The notes under the pieces: model-generated
Seen by the model: only the letters and a program-made list of their open reading frames with translations
The model's database searches: none
What the model was told of the DNA's origin: nothing
Program-made: the position numbers and the translations under genes
Shown here: positions 17,184-26,000 of the stretch, piece after piece
How positions within the stretch are numbered: position 1 is the first letter of the stretch
Layout of the letters: each line of letters opens with the position of its first letter
Assembly (NCBI RefSeq): GCF_020169515.1
Contig: NZ_JAHMHW010000012.1
Location: 62,001 to 126,000, forward strand
Reading direction: 5' to 3'
From: Paenibacillus vietnamensis
GTDB taxonomy: Bacteria > Bacillota > Bacilli > Paenibacillales > Paenibacillaceae
Length of the DNA stretch: 64,000 nt

Positions 17184-17243
17184 TTCCAAGAATCAAATTA
17201 TCGGAAAATTTTCTCATCTCTCTTTGGATGCATGGAGGTAATC

Positions 17244-18119
17244 ATGAACAGAGAAAGCAAACGAATGAACAAGTGGATTCACAAAATAGTTGTCATGTCG
17301 TTACTGGTGCTTTGCGCATTTCCTTTTACGGTTGCGGCTGCGTCTGCGCAAACCGGTGTTGCGGCGAATGTGACGATTAAGCTGGACGGCAAAGCCGTCA
17401 AGCTGCAAGATCCGGTCCGGATTAAGGACGGAAGGCTGTATATGCCTGCGTCACGGGCGGCCGAGTTGTTCGATGCAAAGAAGATCAGCTGGAATGGGGT
17501 AAATGACGAAGCAACGATACATACGGCCGCCGGTAACAAGATCGTACTCGGCAACGGCGTGCCGGTCGTTTATTATAACGGGACGCGATATCTGATGGAT
17601 GCGGAACCGTTTTTGAAATCAGGCAGGATTTATGTTCCTCTGCGTTATGTGGCGGAGCTGCTTCAGCTGACGGTCGATTGGAACAACAAAAGTCAGACCG
17701 CAGAGTTTGAAGAGGCACAGGGGGCTGACAAGGCGATCGCGATTCCGAAGGCGAAGGCGTATACGGAGAAGGATTACTTGCTGCTGGCCAAGATTACGCA
17801 AGTGGAATCTGGCAATGAATCCTATGAGGGGCAGCTCGGAGTGGCGAATGTCATCCTTAACCGCGTTAAGGATTCCCGGTTCCCGGACTCGGTTCGCGAC
17901 GTGATCTATTCCGGCAAGCAGTTCCCGCCGGCCCACAACGGCCTGCTGGACAAGAGCATTCCGAATGCCAGCGTGCTGCGCGCCGCCAAGGATGCGCTGA
18001 ATGGCAAAAACAACGTAGAGAAGGCGCTCTACTTCTATAACCCTCAAGTATCGAACGGCTCGTTCTGGGACAGCCTAGACATCATCAAGAAAATCGGGCA
18101 TCACGCCTTTGCCAGATAG
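17244..18119 (+). CDS. SleB-type cell wall hydrolase with copper-amine-oxidase-like stalk domain
   Basis: The ATG at 17244 has GGAGG five bases upstream and is preferred over the one at 17232. A signal peptide ends near AAASAQ. Residues 40-155 form a copper amine oxidase N-terminal-like domain (two RLYMPAS/RIYVPLRY blocks), a wall-associated stalk common in Paenibacillus. Residues 170-291 are a SleB/CwlJ-like hydrolase_2 domain: LLAKITQVESGNESYEGQLGV contains the family's catalytic glutamate region, followed by VANVILNRV and PVQF-like KQFPP. Such enzymes cleave peptidoglycan, in spores during germination or in growing walls. Without a peptidoglycan-binding domain a vegetative role is also possible. 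A strong terminator follows. Confidence 0.85.
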   Translation: MNRESKRMNKWIHKIVVMSLLVLCAFPFTVAAASAQTGVAANVTIKLDGKAVKLQDPVRIKDGRLYMPASRAAELFDAKKISWNGVNDEATIHTAAGNKIVLGNGVPVVYYNGTRYLMDAEPFLKSGRIYVPLRYVAELLQLTVDWNNKSQTAEFEEAQGADKAIAIPKAKAYTEKDYLLLAKITQVESGNESYEGQLGVANVILNRVKDSRFPDSVRDVIYSGKQFPPAHNGLLDKSIPNASVLRAAKDALNGKNNVEKALYFYNPQVSNGSFWDSLDIIKKIGHHAFAR

Positions 18120-18129
18120 ATCATAGGAG

Positions 18130-18173
18130 ACGGCAGTCAGGACATTTGCGATGTCTTGGCTGCCGTATTTTTT
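18130..18173 (+). terminator. Intrinsic terminator after the wall hydrolase
   Basis: ACGGCAGTCAGGACAT (18130-18145) pairs with ATGTCTTGGCTGCCGT (18151-18166) with one G-U and one mismatch, then a seven-T run. Confidence 0.9.
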
Positions 18174-18270
18174 TGCGCGCACTAACGAACTGCACGATCT
18201 TTATTTGGACGATTTGGGCTGCCTTTCATCGCCTAAAGAACCGGAGGATTGTTATTGGTGCATCAAAGTG

Positions 18271-19083
18271 CCGATAAGTCCTCCGTTTCGGATAATAGCG
18301 CCTTCCGATGCATTCACGATGAAGGGGATCGCCGAACATTTCGGGGAACAGGATGCCATTGTTCGCGCCGTCTCCGCCGGTGTGGATATTATACTGGTGC
18401 CCAAAGACTTGAAGGCCGCGCATGATACGCTGGTGAATGCGGTCAAGAATGGAACGATCTTGCCGGATCGAATCCAGGAGTCGGTGAGACGTATTCTGAA
18501 GCTCAAGTCCAAGTACGGCTTGTTCGATCATAGCAACGACGACTTCCCAGCCAGGTTAGCCTCTCTTCCGACCGTCATTGGTTCGACCGCACATCGCCAG
18601 GTCGAACGAGAAATCGCTGAACGCGGGGTAACGACGTTGGCCGGTCCGATCGAACCTATTCGCCAAGGCGATCATGTTGTGATCGCCGCTGCCGACGAAT
18701 ACACGGGCAAGCAGTTCGAGAAGCAACTCATCGCAGCAATCCCTTCGCAGTATCTAACGACGGAGGTCGCGGTAATCGGTCAAGCGAAGACGACTCAAGC
18801 GATCGACAAGGCGGATTACGTAATCCTTGCCTCCTATCAATTCCGCAACGTAGCGAGTCAATTCGGCTGGGCTGCCTACCAAGACATCGTCGACTTCTTG
18901 AACGGGAAGCACAGGCACTATACGCTGCTATCGCTCGGTAACCCGTATGAGATACTCTATCTGCAAAATGTAAAATCGGCCCTTGCGTTATACGGAAATC
19001 AGGAGCCTAACATGGCGGCAGGCGCGAAAGTGCTGTTAGGAAAATTAACGGCGCAAGGCGTATTGCCTGTGCAGATGAAATAA
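18271..19083 (+). pseudogene. 5'-truncated glycoside hydrolase family 3 (NagZ-like) remnant
   Basis: Homology begins around FRIIAPSDAFTMKGI, which corresponds to the end of the GH3 barrel where the catalytic aspartate is found in (S/T)D. It continues through AIVRAVSAGVDIILVP and RIQESVRRILKLKSKYGLF, the usual end of the catalytic domain, and then about 180 residues of C-terminal domain. The first two thirds of the barrel, including substrate-binding KH(F/I)PG, are absent. The frame upstream (18151-18270) runs back into the preceding terminator and has no ribosome site. The 5' part was therefore lost, apparently by deletion up to the sleB-like gene. It is unlikely to be active. Confidence 0.75.
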
Positions 19084-19111
19084 ACGAATAACTGCGAATG
19101 CATGAGCTGGT

Positions 19112-19255
19112 GAGATTTTACTAAAAGATGCTCGGATCATTGATCCTACTGGCATTTTAACCGTTCCGGGTGGTCATACAGCTGAATCGAAAGAAGCTAT
19201 GTCCAAGTTTATTCGGAAAAGCAAAAGCGGCGATATCATAATTACGTACCCATAG
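19112..19255 (+). pseudogene. Short coding remnant of unknown family
   Basis: A 47-codon frame without start codon ends at TAG 19253-19255. It reads like protein (DARIIDPTGILTVPGGH, then ESKEAMSKFIRKSKSGDIII) and is followed by a terminator, as a true 3' end would be. I do not recognise the family. Confidence 0.35.
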
Positions 19256-19269
19256 ATAGCATCACCTTA

Positions 19270-19296
19270 AGCACTCACATTCGTGAGTGCTTTTTA
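19270..19296 (+). terminator. Intrinsic terminator
   Basis: AGCACTCAC (19270-19278) pairs with GTGAGTGCT (19283-19291), followed by five T. Confidence 0.85.
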
Positions 19297-19341
19297 TGTA
19301 TCAGGTAACTTTCATTATGGTGATGGCTCAGCTTTTTATGT

Positions 19342-19384
19342 ATAGGGGTCCCACCAACATTTTAACGAAAATATACGCTAAGCC
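19342..19384 (+). repeat. Short repeat, copy 1 (second copy near 20749-20792)
   Basis: Both copies share a G run, CCAACATTTT, a variable A/T stretch and ATACGCTAAGC in the same order and spacing. A partial third match (GGGTTCCCACCACA) is near 20640. The copies flank the ferritin-like and DUF421 remnants, so they could be ends of a lost element. The stretch 19297-19488 holds no gene. Confidence 0.3.
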
Positions 19385-19488
19385 TTGGATCATTTCGAGC
19401 TTTGCGTTTTTTCTTACCCTAAGCTGATCCAGAACGTGTTATCCGGACCAACCGGTTATTCAACAGGGAGTGCGTCATTTTTACCCTA

Positions 19489-19871
19489 ATGTTCGATCAA
19501 GTACCTTCTTACTGGGGAAATTCATACTATATGCGGGTCGATTTTGTACCTATCTGGAATACAGGATTTCCGAAAGCAGTTCAAATGATAAAAGAAGCGG
19601 TGCAAGGGGAACGTAACGATGAGTTGTTCTACAATGAATTGATCAATCGGAAATTACAGGCATCAGTAGCGAACAATACGAGCAAGTGCAATCCTATACA
19701 GAAGGTTTACAGCGTGCTTTGATGGGGGAGTTGGGTGCGGTGGAGCGATACCGTAACATCTGGTTTGGATTGCCTGCTGGCATCTATAAAGATACGGTAT
19801 ATGGTGTCATATTGGATGAGCTTAAGCACGCTGCAAAATACAATTATCTGATTACGTTGAATCTCAAGTAG
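19489..19871 (+). pseudogene. Frameshifted ferritin-like domain gene
   Basis: Two frames together give a ferritin-like protein. The first, from ATG 19489, ends with TGFPKAVQMIKEAVQGERND and ELFYNELINRKLQ. The second, one frame over from about 19665, carries VQSYTEGLQRALMGELGAVE and RYRNIWFGLPAGIYKDTVYG, followed by ILDELKHAAKYNYLI. The E...ERYR and DELKHAAKYN helices are the metal-binding-type helices of this small Paenibacillus family. A frameshift, and probably a deletion of one helix, separates the halves, so the gene is broken. No good ribosome site precedes 19489, so the N-terminus may also be missing. Confidence 0.6.
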
Positions 19872-19889
19872 CTGTTTGCCGAAAGTCTG

Positions 19890-20599
19890 CTATTCCACAT
19901 CAATTGGATGCTGAATATTATCCTTATAATCATCCACGTAAAGTTGGCCGTTGCTGCTTTTTACGGCATAGAATACGTCCTCTAATTTTTTGCCGCGTGC
20001 TTTTAGTTGGGACAGCAGCCGGGATTCGGGAATATGGTTGTTTTTTAAAGTGTCATTCAAAAGCTGCCCGTCGATTACAAGTTCAATTGGGAACTGTGTG
20101 GCTTTACCTGCATTCAACTGTAGATCCTTTAATGTCACGGCTTGCAGTTCCTTTTTCTTTTGAACAGATAGTTTACCGTTAATCTCAAGGAGAGCGTACT
20201 CCACATCTTCTATATTAAAAATCTCTTTCTGCCGAAGCTGTTCGTTCAAAGAATCCATTGTCATATTATTTTTTTCATATTCTCTTCCAGAATTACCCCC
20301 CCTTCTATGAGAACGGTGGGTGTTCCTTCTGTCCACATCTTAAATTTTCTGAATTTCAAGAAAAGCTTGGATAAAATATAAGAAGTAATAGTAAAGACAG
20401 ACAGGGCTATTAATAGGTGGGCAACCTCTATTTTTTCGTTAAATGCAAAGTTGGCTGCTATAGCTCCCAATATAACTGCTGTTACGAAATCATGAAAGTT
20501 CATGTTGGAGAGGGTTTGTTTTCCTAGTGCTCGCGCAATTACCATTAGGATTATGAATGCTGAAAAACTTCGAATCAAAATAATGAGGTGGTCATTCAT
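19890..20599 (-). pseudogene. DUF421 (YetF-like) membrane protein gene split by one frameshift
   Basis: The first part (from ATG 20599) has three membrane helices (LIILIRSFSAFIILMVIARA, VTAVILGAIAANFAF, LLIALSVFTITSYIL) and then GTPTVLIEGGVILEENMKK, and stops at 20261. The second part continues the same family one frame over with NNMTMDSLNEQLR and FNIEDVEYALLEINGKLSVQ, down to 19890. The shift falls in a run of seven A on the coding strand (T7 at about 20269-20275). Eight A, or a -1 slip of the ribosome or polymerase, would restore one 230-residue protein of normal length. The gene is either broken, phase-variable or decoded by slippage. An intact paralogue is at 57035. Confidence 0.7.
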
Positions 20600-20940
20600 G
20601 CAAAAACCTCCAAGTTAAAAATTGCATTTTTAGTATATGGGTTCCCACCACACGGAATGATATACCACAGTGGAATTTATGCATAAGTGCTTTGGAACTT
20701 TTGACTGCCGCTGTTGTCATTCAACTCCCTCAGTTCAACCATTACTTTATATGGGGGTAGAGCCAACATTTTTAAGGTTTTATACGCTAAGCATTAGCGG
20801 ACACGCATTCGCCTCCGTTCTGTACAACCTTAGCGGACTTTATAAGCCGATTTCTGATTGCCTGAGGGTGGTGTCATCTACGCTGGTATTACCCCTGCGG
20901 ACAAGTTACAGACATCCACTCATGATATTATATGAAGCGT
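20600..20940. other. Non-coding stretch with second copy of the short repeat
   Basis: No convincing gene is seen on either strand. The stretch contains the 20749-20792 copy of the repeat described at 19342 and probably the promoter side of the DUF421 remnant. Confidence 0.4.
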
Positions 20941-21450
20941 TCATGCCTGCTTCTTCGTAACTTCCCAACTTCGCAGCCATAGGCGAGAGAAGACAAGTAG
21001 TAATCCTTGCAAGCAGCCGTAAACGAAGAAGGAATAAAGCAGGTTCCAGTTCTTATGCGTATATACGCCGACTAACGTGCCAATCCATTCGATTCCGACG
21101 CCAAGCAAGGAATAGCCGATAATCCAAGCGATAGTCGCCGGTCCCCGAATCTGGAACCGCGCATAGCCATATGTAAAGAAATAGGCGAAAGGTCCGTAGA
21201 TTAGATGCAGGACGACATCCATCAGCTCGAGCTTTGAGTAATCGTTTATGTCATAAAGCTCGAACGGAGGAACGGCAAGTGTTGCATCAAACAGCTTCGG
21301 CACAGTAATGCCAAATAATACAATCAACAGGCTAACCGGGAAAGGAAATAATCTTCTAGGCAGAAAAACGGCAATATAACCGGCTGCAAGACCGGCGATG
21401 ATGAACCATTCGTTAGCGTCGAATCGCTTTGGAAACGGCAGAGGATTCAC
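20941..21450 (-). CDS. Membrane protein, CBO0543-like
   Basis: The start is GTG 21450, with AAAGGAG nine bases upstream; longer frames reaching 21666 are antisense-like and polar at their N-terminus. The roughly 169-residue protein has four to five membrane helices (FIIAGLAAGYIAVFL, VSLLIVLFGITVP, LIYGPFAYFFTYGY, TIAWIIGYSLLGVGIEWIG, FFVYGCLQGLLLVF). It resembles the CBO0543 family of small Firmicutes membrane proteins of unknown role. Its start overlaps the stop of the upstream membrane gene (GTGA), so the two form one coupled unit. Confidence 0.65.
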   Translation of the reverse strand: MNPLPFPKRFDANEWFIIAGLAAGYIAVFLPRRLFPFPVSLLIVLFGITVPKLFDATLAVPPFELYDINDYSKLELMDVVLHLIYGPFAYFFTYGYARFQIRGPATIAWIIGYSLLGVGIEWIGTLVGVYTHKNWNLLYSFFVYGCLQGLLLVFSRLWLRSWEVTKKQA

Positions 21451-21923
21451 GGCAGAAGTAACTCCTTTCGTATCAAACGGCGGAATGCGATCATACAGCC
21501 CGAATTGATCCCCAAGAGGACGAACCAGGCGAGAGCGGACCAATAAATGCCGGCGTTGGAGTATCGAATGATGCCCGTCCATTGGAGCACCGGCTGTACA
21601 AGTGCGAGCAACGCACCGGTCACGATGATTGTCGCCAATCCTGCAGCCCAAGACCGCTGTATCCATTTATCATAAAGCTGTAAGAAGAGTAGGACTATCA
21701 CGGGGAACATGATGAAGCGGATCGCCACGGATGCGACTGCTTTATCAGGGCTTTCGGGCAGTGCCACGAATTTCAGATTAGTAAGCACACTGAACTGATA
21801 CGTATAGAAGTAAACGTGAACGATGGCGTTGAACCATAGCTCGAGTAAATGAAGCCGTTTCGGAAGAAATGCGAAAATCAGGACGGCAAGCAGTGTCGCA
21901 ACAAGATAGGCTCCCAGTACCAA
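21447..21923 (-). CDS. Membrane protein of the CBO0543-like pair
   Basis: I place the start at TTG 21923 because AGGAGGGAGG lies about ten bases upstream; an ATG at 22025 would add a polar, poorly predicted N-terminus. The protein has four to five helices (LVLGAYLVATLLAVLIFAFL, IRFIMFPVIVLLFLQLY, AAGLATIIVTGALLALVQPV, GIYWSALAWFVLLGINSG). It overlaps the downstream membrane gene by 4 bases (GTGA), and the two similar proteins may form a complex. No function is known to me. Confidence 0.6.
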   Translation of the reverse strand: MVLGAYLVATLLAVLIFAFLPKRLHLLELWFNAIVHVYFYTYQFSVLTNLKFVALPESPDKAVASVAIRFIMFPVIVLLFLQLYDKWIQRSWAAGLATIIVTGALLALVQPVLQWTGIIRYSNAGIYWSALAWFVLLGINSGCMIAFRRLIRKELLLP

Positions 21924-22029
21924 TCGGATTTTCCTCCCTCCTAGTGATTCGAAGTTAGTATGTAAACCGATTCGGGATTTTATTCCATGATCGAATTCGC
22001 ACAGGACGCCGTGGATTTTCATCACTTAG

Positions 22030-22479
22030 CTGGCGCTGCCCTCATATTGGTTCTGCCTGTAGAGGGATGTTTAAGAACATCCTCCTTTCGATAACAATCA
22101 AATGAAACTCTTCAAATTCCTAAAAATGTTCATTTTCATATTTAGAAATTTGTTCATGCAATTCTATAGAAATGTATTAAAACGAACTTGGTTAGCGGCG
22201 TTCACCAATCTAACTCATTGTACGGCGAGTACCAGTTTTTTTCGCCGTTTCTTAGTAAAAACCGTTATTGAAGAGTTTTATATTAAAGATTCTTGTGGGA
22301 AAGCATACACGGGATCTTTTTTTGTGTTCAAGTGAAGTACAACCGTCACAGATCGGAACAACAATTACAGGATTTGATTAACAAAATGACCAATCTGTTA
22401 AATGGGTGAAAACGCATGTGGGTAGCTGAAAGCGTTTGTAGAACCATCTTTGAATAAGGTTAGGCCTTCGACAAGTTTG
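22030..22479. other. A+T-rich stretch with no recognised gene
   Basis: It contains the likely promoter of the minus-strand membrane gene pair and a small frame near 22335-22408 ending RSEQQLQDLINKMTNLLNG, which reads like the end of a small protein but lacks a start and ribosome site. Nothing else could be supported. Confidence 0.35.
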
Positions 22480-22521
22480 TTTACAGAGTCCAAAAAACGA
22501 TCGTTTAATAGACTCTGTAAA
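22480..22521. repeat. Inverted repeat with nested palindrome
   Basis: TTTACAGAGTC (22480-22490) pairs with GACTCTGTAAA (22511-22521). AAACGATCGTTT in the loop is a perfect palindrome. It may be an operator or a degenerate element end; no T run follows. Confidence 0.4.
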
Positions 22522-22633
22522 ACTAGCGTAAAATGCCCCAAACTGGCCAATGTTCCTGTCTATTTAAACGTCTATTATTCAGAGTGTATTAATTCATACA
22601 ATCTGATGTTTTATAGACTAAAGGGGGGTCTTG

Positions 22634-22720
22634 ATGGCCAAGATTTGTTTGATAACCACTGTCCCGCGTGGCTTCAATAACTTCTGTTATTATCGCTTCA
22701 AGCTTATTTATTTGATGTAA
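22634..22720 (+). CDS. Candidate small ORF, 28 residues
   Basis: ATG 22634 has AAGGGGGG five bases upstream and the frame ends at TAA 22720, eight bases before a strong terminator stem. The peptide (MAKICLITTVPRGFNNF...) is basic with two cysteines. Ribosome site plus terminator suggest a short transcript; conservation could not be checked. Confidence 0.25.
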   Translation: MAKICLITTVPRGFNNFCYYRFKLIYLM

Positions 22721-22727
22721 ATTAATT

Positions 22728-22776
22728 AAGAAACCCAGCTAATCTTCTCATGTGAAGGTAGCTGGGTTTCTTAAGT
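22728..22776. terminator. Strong bidirectional terminator hairpin
   Basis: AAGAAACCCAGCT (22728-22740) pairs perfectly with AGCTGGGTTTCTT (22760-22772). Confidence 0.75.
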
Positions 22777-22808
22777 TAGATGTGTAAAATAACGCCTAAA
22801 AACAGCGC

Positions 22809-22998
22809 AACGAGAGCTGCTTTGGTTAAGCTGGGTGTCGCTGACTTGCACTAGCACGTACTGATTCTGATTATCCTAGAGCGATTTTGGCCTTGCCATA
22901 CCCTGATCTTGTTGGTCGGGAACTCTTCGGCAATGCTCCACACGTCATCTAATATTCGGTGACCCGTATTTCGCCGTAGCCTGTTCAGTTCACCTTTA
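22809..22998 (-). pseudogene. Decayed partial copy of the xylanase CBM9 coding region
   Basis: This non-coding stretch closely resembles 24117-24340 inside the xylanase gene. Shared words include GAGAGCTGCTTTGGT, GACTTGCAC-AGCACGTAC, TCGG-AACTCTTCGGCA and GTATTTCGC-GTAGCCTGTTCAG. Single-base changes and small deletions destroy the frame. It is a duplicate fragment lying just beyond the 3' end of the gene, so a second CBM9 or xylanase copy probably once stood here. Confidence 0.75.
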
Positions 22999-23009
22999 CC
23001 AATAGCCTC

Positions 23010-26000
23010 TTACTTTAGCAGCGACTGGGCGTCTCTCAACAGGATCGTTGCGGCTTCTGTGGAGATATACTTGCCTTTCTGCGCATTCACTAAGTTGATG
23101 AATGGCTTCAGATTATTTTTGCTAACCATGCTCTGCAAACTGTTTGCAATTCCGTGATTGTCTATCGAACCGTTGGCTTGGAAAATCCCGACCAACGCCT
23201 GTAATGATTCAAGACTCGTTGCCGTTGTAAATGTAACGCTTGACGAAGCGGTGTTGCCCGCGTTATCTGCCGCAGTCACCGTGAGCGTATGCGTGCCCAG
23301 CGGAAGCTTGTACAGTTCAAGCGATGCTCCGTTCACAACAGGCTGCCCATCCAGCGTTGCCGCCGTTGCAGCCTCATTTACATTCGATAAGCCGTCGTAT
23401 ACCGCATACGTCGCAACCGCAATTTGCTCATTCGGATAAACTTCCTGTAACGAGTCGATTGTAATGCTAGGCGCTGTTTGGTCAATATTAATGGAACCTA
23501 AGGATTTAACCGGTTCTTCATTACCTGCTTGATCAACCGAATAGAATCTCAAATCATACCGTCCGTCTTGACTGATGACGATCGGAGCAGAATAGGTCTG
23601 CCATGTTGCACCACCGTCCAGACTATAGACGCTGTTCGCCGCACCGGATCCGGCATCCGCGACCGTCAGGTTGACCGTAACCGGGCTTACATACCACCCG
23701 TTTTGCCCGTTCGGGGCTGCAGGGTCATATGTTGCTTCAGTGACAGGTGGCGTATTGTCGCTCGCCTTACCGGTCAGGGTCAATTCTCCGTAGACTGAGG
23801 TATCTTTATAAGCCACTCCACTCGTATCGTTCCATGCAGCCACGCTCTGCCGTGAGCCGTCCTTGGCATCGTTGATCTGGACATCAAAGCCCAGCTTGCT
23901 GCCGTTGGAAGGCGTTACCTTAAGCGGAAATTTGGCTTCAACTGTGTAGTTCGTTCCAGACACCTGTGTAGCCGAAACGAAACCGCTTTTGTCCGTCGTG
24001 GAACCAAAGGAGGTAACGTTGTCATACCGAACCCGGTATTGCCCGTCGTCCTTTTCGTAGTAAGTAGTTTTCCCGTTGTTGTGATCCAGGAAAAACTCTA
24101 CCGAATCCTGTTCATGGGCACGAGAGCTGCTTTGGTCAAGCTTGGTGTCGATGACTTGCACCAGCACGTACAGATACTGATCATCCCAGAGCGCTTTGGC
24201 TATGCCGGTTGCGCCTTGCCATGCCAATTGGAACTTGTTGACCGGGAGTTCTTCGGCATCACTCCAAACGTCATCAACCGTGCCGTCAATATTTGGCGCC
24301 CCGTATTTCGCTGTAGCCTGTTCAGGCTCCTTAACAATCGGAGGGTGGGCGGCGATGTAGGCTTCTGGGTCGACAATCCCGTAGTAGCCCGGTTTGGCTT
24401 GCATAAATGTATTGAAGGGGAGCGGACTGTTTTCCTTTCTCCAACTGACGCCGTCATGCAGTCCCCATATCGTTACCCGTTCGATGTGATCTGCATATTT
24501 CTTGAAGAGCTGAAACAGTTTCGCATAAAGATATCCCTGCTGAATAGACTCGGCTTCCGTCTGCTTGCTGTTGGAGCCTCCGTTAATATCCAGCTCAGAG
24601 ATGCTGACCGTGACACCAAGCGAGATGAATTTCTGCAGCGACATCTCCACATTTTGGGGACTCGTTTTGAGGTTGTAGTGGCCTTGCATTCCAATGCCAT
24701 CAATCAGCAACTTGCCGGGATGTGTCTGTGCATACCTCTCATTGATTTCTCTGACCATGCTATACACGGCTGTTGCCTTACTCTGGTCATCCAGGTTGTA
24801 ATCGTTGTAGTAAAGCTTGATGTTCCATTCCGGATGTTCGTCCAATACGGCGCGGGCTGCCAGGAACGCCTGCTCCACGAAGTCATCCCCAACGGATCTG
24901 GTCCAGCCGGATTGTCGCAAGGCGCTCCGCCAATCTGTCGGATCCGAGCTGCTGGTCATAGCCTCATTGACAACGTCCCAGGAAATCACTTTATCGCCGA
25001 AGTGCTCCATAACGGTTTTCGTATAGTCCCACATGTTCTGCAGCGCTTCTCCCCTGGATAGCGGTACCTTATTACCCTGCTCATCCGTTATCGTGTTGCC
25101 TTGGCTGTCGGTCTGTGAGGTTAACCAGTCCGGTGACTGAGCGTGCCAAACTAGTACATGCCCGTGCACCTTCATGTCTTCACTTATCGCCTTGGCGACA
25201 AGTTCATCGGCGTTTTCAAAGGTGAACGTTCCCTTTTTCTTTTGCAGGAAATCGGGCTTCATGTAGTTCCCCGCTGTAACCGTGTTGTAATGCTGCTTTA
25301 AAAGTTGGAGATTTTGACCCCTGAGAATGTCAGGGTTAACCGAAGTGCCGATCAGGAAGTCGTCCTTGTAGACATCCTTAATCCCAATCAGATCAGTCTC
25401 GATCTCGAGCTTACCTTTGTTTACGATGCTAATGTCATCAATATAGAACGATGATGTCGCGTCATTCGTCTGTATGAAAAGTGTCACATAATCGTTGCCC
25501 TTATCTGTATATATATAAGTGCCGTGAAGCTGTACCCATCCGTCGTTAGCATTGATCGTTTTAGAGTTGATATCGGGGTATCTGGCTGTGCCATCGTTAG
25601 CAATCTGGGTACTCAGTTTCAAGGTAGCGCTTGCAGGGGAAATCAGCTTCACCCAGGCGGATATTTCGTAATACGTGTTCACATCCACGAGATTATCGAT
25701 CCGCACAAAGGGACCATGCCAGTTGGCCGACCGATTTTCTACCTTCAATGCGTAGGCTCCGCTAGCGGTATGGTTGGCTTCATTGGAAACAGTCAGGGTT
25801 TCAGTGCTTCCACGGCGACCGAAGCCGTTGGCCGTTTGATCCTCGAATGTAACGTTCAGAACCGAATTAGGATCCTGGGGGAGAGGAGGCTGAACATCTT
25901 CATCGTGCTCCTGAGTCACGAGGATGTCTCCGATGTAAAACGGCACACTGCTGCCTGCAACATTCGACTGGACACGAAGTGCATGATCCACACTTGTATT

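Noticed and set aside
22102-22335. A 77-codon plus-strand frame rich in Phe and Leu
   Set aside because: No ribosome site and a low-complexity A/T-rich composition; looks like chance in intergenic DNA.
24039-25061. A 340-codon plus-strand frame
   Set aside because: Antisense to the GH10 barrel; composition typical of a mirror frame.
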